Assembly: GCA_017509245.1 (NCBI GenBank)
Contig: JAFWQC010000024.1
Span: forward strand, 1 to 34,351
Length of the DNA: 34,351 nucleotides
Source: Clostridiales bacterium
GTDB taxonomy: Bacteria; Bacillota; Clostridia; Saccharofermentanales; Saccharofermentanaceae
Direction of reading: 5' to 3'
The notes beneath the pieces were generated by a model. That model was given only the letters and a program-made list of their open reading frames with translations. It was not told where the DNA came from and did no database searches. The translations under genes were made by a program, and so were the position numbers. This document shows positions 7,744 through 15,388 of the stretch, piece by piece (position 1 is the stretch's first letter; each line of letters opens with the position of its first letter).

Positions 7744-8403
7744 ATGAAGACAAAGGTCGTGATCCTGTCTGTGATAATGCTGCTGGAATGCACACTTCTT
7801 GGCTTTCTTGCCGCAAAGAGTGTAGTACGGTTCTCGTTTTACAGGGAGTACAGCGAAGCGGTGACCTTGGCAGAGGATATTGTTTTCGCTGACGACACAG
7901 GAAAGAGCATATCATTGCCGGAAGGAACACAGGGAGCATTCATGGCGGGTTTTAACGACTTCAACGGACTTAATAACTGCGTATTACTTCAGGACGGCGA
8001 GGGAAACAAGTACCGGCTGACGGTCTTGAAGGATAATGAGAAGGCGCCCGCCAAGGGAAGTTATATCAGGTTCAGTCAGCTGTCGATGGCCCAGACCCTG
8101 CTATGGGAGTACGAGAATATCGGGAAGACAAACACCAGGGCGAATGTGCTGATGATCTTCGGAACCGCCATAGGACTGGTCCTTGCCGGTGCACTGACGT
8201 TCTTTTTCTTCCGTGCATACAAGGATTCGCCGGACGGAAGATCGGAAGGCCTCATTATCAAGGTAATGCTGGTCATAGACATTATTCTTCTGGTGCTGAT
8301 AGCTTTTGATATTATCTTCTTCCTTAATATCATGAGCACCCATACAAGATCCGCGTTCTTCCCTGAACGCGGTCCGGCATTTCTGAACGGCAAAGCAATT
8401 TAA
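7744..8403 (+). CDS. Small membrane protein of a two-component operon, function unknown
   Basis: I do not recognise this 219-residue protein. It has an N-terminal hydrophobic helix (about 4-30, VVILSVIMLLECTLLGFLAA), an extracytoplasmic segment of roughly 100 residues that looks like a small beta-rich domain (GNKYRLTVLKDNEKAPAKGSYIRFSQL), and two C-terminal membrane helices (VLMIFGTAIGLVLAGALTFFFF and VMLVIDIILLVLIAFDIIFFL). ATG 7744 was chosen over in-frame starts at 7729 and 7738 because GGGGAGG at 7731-7737 is best spaced from it. It lies 21 bases upstream of a response regulator and its kinase, so it is probably an accessory sensor or a partner that modulates the kinase; this role is inferred from position. 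Confidence 0.75.
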   Translation: MKTKVVILSVIMLLECTLLGFLAAKSVVRFSFYREYSEAVTLAEDIVFADDTGKSISLPEGTQGAFMAGFNDFNGLNNCVLLQDGEGNKYRLTVLKDNEKAPAKGSYIRFSQLSMAQTLLWEYENIGKTNTRANVLMIFGTAIGLVLAGALTFFFFRAYKDSPDGRSEGLIIKVMLVIDIILLVLIAFDIIFFLNIMSTHTRSAFFPERGPAFLNGKAI

Positions 8404-8424
8404 GATACAAAAGAGGAAATAAAG

Positions 8425-9099
8425 ATGAAAATCCTTCTTGCAGAAGATGAGAGATCGTTATCAAAAGCCCTGAAAGAGATCCTTACGAGGAGCAATTATT
8501 CCGTTGACTGCGTTTTCGACGGGGAAGAGGCCGTGCTCTACAGCATGGCGAGCGAGTACGATCTGGTGATCATGGACATCATGATGCCGAAGCAGGACGG
8601 GATATCCGCTCTTAAAGAGATAAGATCGAAGGGCAATAATGTTCCGGTCCTCATGCTTACAGCAAGATCCGAGATAGATGACAAGGTCGAAGGTCTTGAT
8701 TCAGGTGCCAATGATTATCTGACCAAGCCTTTTGCCACGAAGGAACTCCTTGCGAGGATAAGAGCACTTACAAGGCAGCCGGCATCTTCAGGTGACAATG
8801 TGCTGAAGTTCGGAAACCTCACACTGGACAGGGGTTCGTTTGAATTATCTTCACCCAAGGGGAAATACCGTCTTGCCGGCAAGGAATTCCAGATGATGGA
8901 GATGCTCATGATCAATCCCGGCATCCTTATATCGACCGAGAAATTCATGGACAAGATATGGGGCCTTGATTCGGAGGCCGACATAAGCACGGCATGGACT
9001 TATATATCCTACTTAAGGAAGAAGCTCGCAGCTCTCGAAGCCGATGTCCAGATAAAAGCCGTAAGGAATTCAGGATACACCCTGGAGGAGATCAAATGA
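8425..9099 (+). CDS. OmpR-type response regulator
   Basis: A 224-residue DNA-binding response regulator. The receiver domain begins MKILLAEDERSLSKAL, has phosphoacceptor Asp51 in LVIMDIMMPKQDG, Thr in LMLTARSE and Lys in DYLTKPFATKEL. The winged-helix domain (about 127-224) has YRLAGKEFQMMEMLMINPG and the terminal turn AVRNSGYTLEEIK. An AGAGGAAAT binding site precedes the ATG. The stop overlaps the start of the kinase gene (ATGA at 9096-9099), so regulator and kinase are translated together. Target genes are not evident; the regulator may act on the long upstream region of its own operon. Confidence 0.93.
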   Translation: MKILLAEDERSLSKALKEILTRSNYSVDCVFDGEEAVLYSMASEYDLVIMDIMMPKQDGISALKEIRSKGNNVPVLMLTARSEIDDKVEGLDSGANDYLTKPFATKELLARIRALTRQPASSGDNVLKFGNLTLDRGSFELSSPKGKYRLAGKEFQMMEMLMINPGILISTEKFMDKIWGLDSEADISTAWTYISYLRKKLAALEADVQIKAVRNSGYTLEEIK

Positions 9100-10340
9100 T
9101 AAGCCGGCTCAGAAGAAAGTTCATCATCATCTCGATGCTCTCAGTCACGGCCGTGCTGGCTGTCCTGATCGGATCGATAAACATCTTCAACTTCAGGAAT
9201 GTCACAAGGGAAGCTGATAACATCATAGATATGCTCGTTGAAGGCGGGGGAGTATTTCCTGAGATGCTGCCGCCATGGCCCGATGCCCCGTTCACTGATC
9301 CGTTTGGCGGAAGGAGAGACATGATATCTCCGGAATTGAGGTTCGAGGCGAGATATTTCACGATCAGGATATCTTATGACGGTTCAAGGATTGCTACAAA
9401 TACCGGAATGATCGCTGCAGTAGATGCTTCTGAAGCATGGGAACTTGCAGAGAAGGTCTTCGAACAGGGGAAACTGGAAGGCTTTGAAGGCGATTACAGA
9501 TTCAGGATAGCAGATCTCGGAGATTCCATGCTTATCGTTTTCTATGACTGCGGAAGAAGCCTTAATAACGCGAGGTCCTTTCTCTGGATAAGCATCTTCA
9601 TATCACTGATCGGTCTTCTCATAGTTTTCGCGCTCATAGCAATATCATCGAAAGCGGTCGTAAAGCCTGCGGCAGAAGCGTATGAGAAGCAGAAGAGGTT
9701 CATTACCGACGCCGGGCACGAACTCAAGACCCCGCTTGCCGTGATCAATGCCGACTGTGACGTTCTCGAGATGGAGAATGCCGGTAATGAATGGATCGCT
9801 GACATCAGAAAACAGACCGAAAGGCTCACCGGCCTGACCGGAAGGCTCATCTATCTTGCAAAGACCGAGGAAGGTTCAAAGCAGAAGATGACGATGATCG
9901 ATTTCCCGCTGTCTGACTGCATATCAGAAGAGGTTGAATCATTTAAGGGGCTTGCAAGAGCATCCGGCAAGACGATCACTTCGGAGATCGCGGACGGGCT
10001 CTCATATAACGGCGATCAGCGGGCCATTGAAGAGCTCGTATCGATCCTTATGGACAATGCGGTCAAGTATTCACCTGAAGGCGGCAACATAGAAGTTTCC
10101 CTTCATAAGCAGGGCTCGAAAATCATATTCAGAGTATATAACGACACAAAAGAACCCGTTCCGGCAGATGTCATAAAGCATATGTTCGACCGCTTCTACA
10201 GAGCAGACAGCTCCAGAAATTCGGAGACAGGCGGATACGGAATAGGTCTTTCTATAGCCAAAGGCATAACCGGATCCCACGGCGGAAAGATAAATGCCGC
10301 CTCAAAGGATAAAGGGATCATCATTACTGTTGAGCTCTAA
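9096..10340 (+). CDS. Sensor histidine kinase
   Basis: A 414-residue membrane-bound sensor kinase. It has one helix at about 10-32, an extracytoplasmic domain of roughly 130 residues unusually rich in Pro (EMLPPWPDAPFTDPFGG), a second helix (WISIFISLIGLLIVFALIAIS), then the catalytic core: H-box DAGHELKTPLAV with His208, N-box MDNAVKYSPEGG, and G-box GGYGIGLSIAKGITGSHGG. The start at 9096 is fixed by the ATGA overlap with the regulator and by GGAGGAGATCAA just before it; a longer in-frame reading from 8994 would lie inside the regulator gene. Signal unknown. This is the last gene of the three-gene unit. Confidence 0.93.
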   Translation: MISRLRRKFIIISMLSVTAVLAVLIGSINIFNFRNVTREADNIIDMLVEGGGVFPEMLPPWPDAPFTDPFGGRRDMISPELRFEARYFTIRISYDGSRIATNTGMIAAVDASEAWELAEKVFEQGKLEGFEGDYRFRIADLGDSMLIVFYDCGRSLNNARSFLWISIFISLIGLLIVFALIAISSKAVVKPAAEAYEKQKRFITDAGHELKTPLAVINADCDVLEMENAGNEWIADIRKQTERLTGLTGRLIYLAKTEEGSKQKMTMIDFPLSDCISEEVESFKGLARASGKTITSEIADGLSYNGDQRAIEELVSILMDNAVKYSPEGGNIEVSLHKQGSKIIFRVYNDTKEPVPADVIKHMFDRFYRADSSRNSETGGYGIGLSIAKGITGSHGGKINAASKDKGIIITVEL

Positions 10341-10358
10341 AGACCTACTGCCCGAGAA

Positions 10359-10388
10359 CTTGACAAAGCCCCCCTCGGCCTTGTCAAG
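10359..10388. terminator. Bidirectional hairpin between convergent genes
   Basis: CTTGACAAAGCC (10359-10370) pairs with GGCCTTGTCAAG (10377-10388) with a single A-C mismatch and a 6-base C-rich loop, followed by TTT. It lies 18 bases after the kinase stop and 42 bases after the end of the minus-strand fusion gene, so it can serve both. Confidence 0.6.
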
Positions 10389-10430
10389 TTTCAGACAATA
10401 GAAAAGTAAAAGCGTTCAAAGCGTTATATA

Positions 10431-13403
10431 TCAATGTAAGAAGCAGAAGCTGAGCAATGAAGGATTACCGACTCCCTTAAATGTAAGATAGAGAGGATAT
10501 GTTCCGTCGGGAACAGTAAATTCTGCCGTGCCTTCTGTCCAGGCTGTGCAGAAATCCACGCCTATCTTTCCCAAGATCTCCCCGTCAACGGAAGTTCTTA
10601 TCTCGAACTCGCCCTTGCCGTAACCTCTTGTCGTGATCTTTAAGCCCTTGACACCTTTAAGGTCAAAGTACTTAAAGCCAACGGTGGTGCCGTCAGAGAT
10701 CTGTCTTATATGCGAACGTCCCTTGGGACCTTCACTGATATCCATGGTGATATTTGCCGAGTGCATCTCGCCGACATACATCTTGTTGTTGTCATCGAAA
10801 ATATTGCAGGCGATGTGCGCGGGATATTCGGCATCATCCTTCAAAGGTCCGCCGTTAAGGCCGCAGGAAGTGATCTCGACCTGCGGGATCATCCCGTCTT
10901 TAGTAAAGCTGATCTTCTCAGCGCATCCCTGGCGTGAATACCAGTCGTTGTTGGTCTGCCTGTGATAGAAGATGTACCATTCATCACCGATCTCAACGAT
11001 GCTGCCGTGATTGTTGGCACCGAAAGCCGCTGGCTTGTCAGCGGGCTTATAAGTATCAATACCGATATCGCAGTTGCTTACGATGACTCCGCCGTACTTG
11101 AAGGGTCCCAGAGGATCTGATGAATAAGCGTAGCAGAGCTCATGCATTACCTGTGAAGAGTAGATGAGGTAGAAGATTCCGTTCCTCTCTCTGATGGAAG
11201 GAGCTTCGAAGAAAGCGTGACCTTCAAATTCCGTGCCCTTGCTGTACTGTGTGGAAGGGATAACGAATTCGGGAGCTCTTCTGACAGTTAGCATGTCCTT
11301 ATCAAGAACCGTCACCATGCATCCGTGACGCGAAGCATCAGTCTGTCCGCAGAAACCCGTGTAAAGATATGTGACGTCACCTATTGTAATGACACCCGGA
11401 TCGAACTGCTGTTCTTCGCCTTCCTTCTTACCAAGGAGCGTGCCGTCTTCATAATGAACGTTGCCGATGAATTCGAACTTGCCGGAAGGTGAGTCTGATA
11501 CTGCAACGGAAATAACGCAGTCGTTGTCGAGTGCATAGTAAAGATAGTATCTGCCGTCAGGTCCGACCGTAACGTCCGGCGCATAGAGGCAGCCCCTGTT
11601 ATCGCCGTTGGCAGGATCGTCTGATCTCTTAAAGATAACGCCTTCATATGTCCAGTCTCCGAGATCACTAACCGGAGCAGACCATGTTACATAGTCGCCC
11701 GGGCAGAAGTATTCTCCTCCGAAGAAATCGTGTGAACCGTAGATATAGACCCTGTTATTAAATACGTAAGGCTCTCCGTCAGGGATGAATTCCCAGTTTG
11801 GGAGGTAGGGGTTGAAGGCCTGCTTTTTGGGAACCTCGTAAAGCGCGACCTTGGGGCCGGAGGGCTCATCCTTAAAAGCATCTGCTCCTACTGTTGCTTC
11901 CTCGATGTGCCTTGTCATGAAGGAAAGGAAGTCTGACTCGGAGGAATCCTCCTGGATCGAGGTTTTCGCGCCTTCGGAAGTAAAATGCATCTCATTTTTG
12001 GATGCGGGAGTAAAAGGCTTCCACAGAGGAAGCGGAGTTCCGTCAACATCGTCGCCGTTAGGATCGCCGTTCTTTATGAAGTTAATAAAATATGTGCTGA
12101 TCTGCCTTGCGATATCGAAGTGTCTGCCCGTCATAGGTCTCCAGCATTTGTCGAGGTTATCGAAAAAGAACCAGAGGTCTACGGAGTGGAATGTGCCGGG
12201 GTCATCCCAGCCGGGGATATCGGGCTCAAAGCTGTAGTAATAACCCGGCTTGTCATTGCGCGTAAAAGCAGCCTTGACCGCACATTCGATCGCACGGACC
12301 GGAGCGTAGAGATTGCCGTTGTGTTTCTGCGCTTCGGGGAAAGAGAGGAACTCATCCGTCTTATCCTTGAAGATCGCTCTTGCCTTGGCTTCGAAGTCTT
12401 CCCGGGAATCCGCAAGGATAAAGCTCGGGAATTCATCGTAGGTATTGCCTGACATCATGGGCACATGAGCGTGCTTTCCCTGAAGGAAGAGCTTATAGGG
12501 CTCATCATCCATGAAGACGTTGTCGATCATCGGTGTGAAGAAGAAGTTTTCCTCTTCCCTGAACTTTGCATAGACCTCGCGGATATATGAAGCGTCGAGT
12601 TTTCTTGCTTCATCAACTGTCTTTACGCCGAGCTTTTCGAAAAATTTAACTCCGTATGAGCATGCGTCTTCACGTGTTCTCGGGGTCATGACAAAGTCTT
12701 GTATATAGGGGAATGAGATGATTCCCGATAAGATAACAGCCTTCTTATAGAGTCCGATGCCGGATTTTGACGTAAGGTGGTTGAGAACACTCCCGCCGCC
12801 TGCTGACTGGCCGGCTATCGTGATGTTGTCGGGATCACCGCCAAATGCTGCGATGTTCCTTCTTACCCACTTAAGTCCTGCCTGTTGATCCAGCAGGCCG
12901 AAGTTGGCGGGAGCCTCGGGAGATTCCTCAAACAGGTCAGGGTGAGCGAGGAAACCTAACGCACCCAGCCTGTAATTGACTGTTACGACAACGATGCCTC
13001 TCTTGGCGAGATTCTCACCGTTGAATTCCATCTCTGCGGTGTAGCCCCACTGAAATCCGCCGCCGAAGAACCATACGAGGACCGGAAGCTTCTCATCCGC
13101 ACTCTTCGCATTAGTCCATACATTAAGGTAGAGGCAGTCCTCACCGATTTCGATGTCGGGATCAACGTGCCATTCGCGGCAGTAGATGTCTGTTCCGACA
13201 CCGGGCTGATCCTGTACGGAGATGGGCGCGAACTTGTAAGCGTCGTAGATGCCGTCCCAATCCTTGCAGGGACGGGGAGCTCTCCAGCGGTTTTCACCTA
13301 CCGGGGGCTGTGCGAACGGAATGCCTTTGAAAGCCGTGATGCGTGTATTATTGCCCGGCAAACCTCTGACAAGCCCGTTCTCGGTCTCTACGATCCTTAA
13401 CAT
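10431..13403 (-). CDS. Carboxylesterase - GH43 glycosidase - CBM6-like fusion enzyme
   Basis: A 990-residue protein that joins two enzymes. Residues 1-about 510 are a type B carboxylesterase: oxyanion loop WFFGGGFQWGY, nucleophile Ser200 in GQSAGGGS, acid Glu324 in SGNTYDEF and His406 in PGTFHSVDLW, so the triad is complete. Residues about 530-850 are a GH43-like five-bladed propeller with likely base Asp542 (FIPDGEPYVF), modulator Asp668 (FDPGVITIGD) and acid Glu733 (FFEAPSI). Residues about 860-990 look like a CBM6-type beta domain. There is no signal peptide, so it should act in the cytoplasm on imported oligosaccharides, for example acyl- or feruloyl-substituted arabinoxylan fragments (inference). 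ATG 13403 was chosen because GAGGTG lies at good spacing; GTG 13412 is possible. It is divergent from the YesM-like kinase gene. Confidence 0.9.
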   Translation of the reverse strand: MLRIVETENGLVRGLPGNNTRITAFKGIPFAQPPVGENRWRAPRPCKDWDGIYDAYKFAPISVQDQPGVGTDIYCREWHVDPDIEIGEDCLYLNVWTNAKSADEKLPVLVWFFGGGFQWGYTAEMEFNGENLAKRGIVVVTVNYRLGALGFLAHPDLFEESPEAPANFGLLDQQAGLKWVRRNIAAFGGDPDNITIAGQSAGGGSVLNHLTSKSGIGLYKKAVILSGIISFPYIQDFVMTPRTREDACSYGVKFFEKLGVKTVDEARKLDASYIREVYAKFREEENFFFTPMIDNVFMDDEPYKLFLQGKHAHVPMMSGNTYDEFPSFILADSREDFEAKARAIFKDKTDEFLSFPEAQKHNGNLYAPVRAIECAVKAAFTRNDKPGYYYSFEPDIPGWDDPGTFHSVDLWFFFDNLDKCWRPMTGRHFDIARQISTYFINFIKNGDPNGDDVDGTPLPLWKPFTPASKNEMHFTSEGAKTSIQEDSSESDFLSFMTRHIEEATVGADAFKDEPSGPKVALYEVPKKQAFNPYLPNWEFIPDGEPYVFNNRVYIYGSHDFFGGEYFCPGDYVTWSAPVSDLGDWTYEGVIFKRSDDPANGDNRGCLYAPDVTVGPDGRYYLYYALDNDCVISVAVSDSPSGKFEFIGNVHYEDGTLLGKKEGEEQQFDPGVITIGDVTYLYTGFCGQTDASRHGCMVTVLDKDMLTVRRAPEFVIPSTQYSKGTEFEGHAFFEAPSIRERNGIFYLIYSSQVMHELCYAYSSDPLGPFKYGGVIVSNCDIGIDTYKPADKPAAFGANNHGSIVEIGDEWYIFYHRQTNNDWYSRQGCAEKISFTKDGMIPQVEITSCGLNGGPLKDDAEYPAHIACNIFDDNNKMYVGEMHSANITMDISEGPKGRSHIRQISDGTTVGFKYFDLKGVKGLKITTRGYGKGEFEIRTSVDGEILGKIGVDFCTAWTEGTAEFTVPDGTYPLYLTFKGVGNPSLLSFCFLH

Positions 13404-13439
13404 AGGGGACACCTCAAAAAAACAATATAATTACAATAA

Positions 13440-13468
13440 ATGTTAGATAATCGAAGCATTTAATTCAA
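13440..13468 (-). promoter_or_regulatory. Promoter of the esterase-GH43 gene
   Basis: On the minus strand, TTGAAT (13468-13463) and TAACAT (13445-13440) are separated by exactly 17 bases, each a 4/6 match to consensus. The predicted transcript would have a leader of about 30 bases before the ATG at 13403. Confidence 0.45.
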
Positions 13469-13504
13469 CGGGATAAATTACAGATAAAACCCGACTAATT
13501 CAAC
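13461..13504. repeat. Direct repeat TAATTCAAC in divergent promoter region
   Basis: TAATTCAAC occurs at 13461-13469 and again at 13496-13504, 35 bases apart, with similar bases following. The first copy overlaps the proposed -35 box of the fusion gene. A role as a regulator site is inferred. Confidence 0.35.
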
Positions 13505-13521
13505 AGATTAAGTTCCGCACG

Positions 13522-13550
13522 TTTGCAAAGGACAAGCGATTTTCTATAAT
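13522..13550 (+). promoter_or_regulatory. Promoter of the YesM/YesN-like operon
   Basis: TTTGCA (13522-13527) and a perfect TATAAT (13545-13550) are spaced 17 bases apart, 65 bases upstream of the kinase start. The leader ends in the strong binding site CCGGAGGA. Confidence 0.65.
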
Positions 13551-13614
13551 ATGTATTGCGTATGTAAAGTATCGGTTTTCGAGGAACAGAACTCATAAAT
13601 GAGTCCGGAGGAAT

Positions 13615-15108
13615 ATGTTTAACCGCATCAGGGGAAATGTTTTCGGCAGATTAAAACTTAATAAGAAATTCCTTTTGATGTACGTCTTCGGCGTGATCCT
13701 TCCTATTCTCACGACCGATTTTTTCCTTATCAGATCCATCTACCAGACTGAACTTAAGAACCAGTCCTACTACAGGGAGACTGCTATCGACGCATATTCC
13801 AATTACATAGAGAACCTTCTGGCGTACGATACGGCGGTTGCTTCGTCGATCGACCTTAACAAGAACCTCAATACATTCATGAACACCCTGTACGACAAGC
13901 CGTCCAACTACTACAAGAATTACGTCAACACGATCTCCAATTCATTCTTCTCGACGCTGACCGACTATAACCGCGACAGGATCATTATCTACTGCGATAA
14001 CAATTCCATCATCAACGGTAACTATTTCCACCATCTGTCGGAGGCCGAGAATGAGATCTGGTATCAGAAGCTTATAGAAAGCGGCGAGAACCAGGGTGTG
14101 TTTGCATATTACGATTACGCCCCGGTCCTGAGAACTTTTGACCAGAAGCGTTTCGTCTACGTCAGAAGGATGACCAACACCAAGTCTCCGATAGAGAAGA
14201 TCGTAACGATCGAGCACAGAAGCTGGAGAATTACGGGTGAGCTTGCGGATATCCCGGTCAACTGCACGATGTTTGTCTGCTGTGATGATTATCTGATCTA
14301 TCCGAGCCAGGACAGCACCAATGACTACCAGAAACTCATGGAAAAGGTTGCGAACGAGCCCTATGTAACAGTAAGGGAAGTCCAGATGTATGGCACCACG
14401 TTCACGATCTACGCCATCACGGAAGATCTGACCATAACAGATGTCATGAAGAATAACATGCCGGTAACGCTCCTGCTGTTTATCGTAACGCTCGTTATCC
14501 CGATCCTCATCATGAAGCTCCTTGAGAAGTCGATCACGGACAGGATCAGCATTCTCGGGAAAGCATTTGGCGAAGGCGGGAACGATATCCTTCAGCCGAT
14601 AAAGGAAATAAAGGGATCGGATGAGATCTCGACTCTCATGCATAACTACAACAGGATCGTCGAGATCAACGAGGAACTCACCCAGACGATCTATAAAGAC
14701 AAACTCCGCGAGCAGGAGTCTGACCTCGCGCGCAAGAATGCCGAACTCCTGGCGCTCCAGAGCCAGATCAATCCGCACTTCCTTTTTAATGCGCTCGAGA
14801 GCATAAGAATGCACAGTATCCTTAAAGGCGAGACTGAGACGGCGGAGATGGTCCAGAGACTTGCCGTCATGGAAAGACAGAACGTTGAGTGGCATGAAGA
14901 CGCCGTAACGATAGAAGAGGAAGAGGACTTTATCGATGCTTATCTCCAGCTTCAGAGTTACCGTTTCGGCTCAGGATCTCTTTCAACATCGAGATCGAGG
15001 AAGACTGCAAAAAACTGCTTATCCCGAAGCTTACACTGGTTACATTCGTTGAGAATGCATGTGTTCACGGTATCGAGTCAAAATCTTCACAGGGCTGGAT
15101 ATTCGTAA
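13615..15108 (+). CDS. YesM/LytS-type sensor histidine kinase, frameshifted (N-terminal part)
   Basis: Membrane sensor kinase of the YesM class, which pairs with YesN-type regulators to control carbohydrate uptake genes. It has one helix at about 20-45 (LLMYVFGVILPILTTDFFLI), a roughly 230-residue extracytoplasmic sensor, a second helix (LLLFIVTLVIPILIMKLLE), a HAMP-like linker and the His_kinase motif LQSQINPHFLFNALESIR with His388. After Gly452 in QLQSYRFG the frame gives a non-family tail of 45 residues (SGSLSTSRSRK onward) and stops at 15108, while the expected family sequence continues in another frame from 14970. As written, the product lacks its ATP-binding domain. Either a true mutation or a sequence error is possible. 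Good ribosome binding site (GGAGGA) and own promoter. It is followed by the regulator gene. Confidence 0.85.
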   Translation: MFNRIRGNVFGRLKLNKKFLLMYVFGVILPILTTDFFLIRSIYQTELKNQSYYRETAIDAYSNYIENLLAYDTAVASSIDLNKNLNTFMNTLYDKPSNYYKNYVNTISNSFFSTLTDYNRDRIIIYCDNNSIINGNYFHHLSEAENEIWYQKLIESGENQGVFAYYDYAPVLRTFDQKRFVYVRRMTNTKSPIEKIVTIEHRSWRITGELADIPVNCTMFVCCDDYLIYPSQDSTNDYQKLMEKVANEPYVTVREVQMYGTTFTIYAITEDLTITDVMKNNMPVTLLLFIVTLVIPILIMKLLEKSITDRISILGKAFGEGGNDILQPIKEIKGSDEISTLMHNYNRIVEINEELTQTIYKDKLREQESDLARKNAELLALQSQINPHFLFNALESIRMHSILKGETETAEMVQRLAVMERQNVEWHEDAVTIEEEEDFIDAYLQLQSYRFGSGSLSTSRSRKTAKNCLSRSLHWLHSLRMHVFTVSSQNLHRAGYS

Positions 15109-15380
15109 GGGCTTATAAAGACGATAACGACTTCGTGATCGAGGTCGAGGATACCGGTGACGGAATGGAGGAGGACGAGGTTGAGCTTCTCCAGCAGAGG
15201 ATGAACAGTGTTACCATTGATACTATCAAGAAGGCAAAGCATGTCGGCATCCTTAACGCGTGCCTGCGTATAAAGATGATGTTCAAGGATAAGGCGACAT
15301 TTACGATAGAGAGCGAGAAGGGTATCGGAATGAGTGTAATCATCAGGATACCTCTGGATATGATCACTAAGGCTGAGTGA
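14970..15380 (+). pseudogene. Detached C-terminal ATPase part of the YesM-like kinase
   Basis: Reading from 14970 in a different frame from the upstream kinase gives 136 residues, starting LRISFNIEIEEDCKKLLIPK, that are the missing HATPase domain: N-box LVTFVENACVHGI, G1 box EVEDTGDGM, the YesM-specific VGILNACLRIKMMF, and G2 region EKGIGMSVIIRIPL. It ends at TGA 15378-15380, 8 bases before the regulator start, as the intact kinase would. A complete protein of about 590 residues would be normal for this family. There is no ribosome binding site within it at a plausible start (an in-frame alternative start near 15135 would omit the N-box), so it is probably not made as a separate protein. Confidence 0.85.
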
Positions 15381-15388
15381 GGTGAAAT

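Noticed and set aside
11985..12452. A 155-codon open frame on the plus strand inside the esterase-GH43 gene
   Set aside because: The minus-strand reading has catalytic motifs and continuous homology across this stretch; the plus-strand frame has no recognisable features.
13942..14895. A 317-codon open frame on the minus strand opposite the YesM-like kinase gene
   Set aside because: It is the mirror of a clearly recognisable coding sequence, has no ribosome binding site and no family resemblance, so it is a shadow frame.
14962..14975. Programmed ribosomal frameshift in the kinase gene
   Set aside because: There is no slippery heptamer or downstream stem at the junction, and no known programmed shift in this family; mutation or sequence error fits better.
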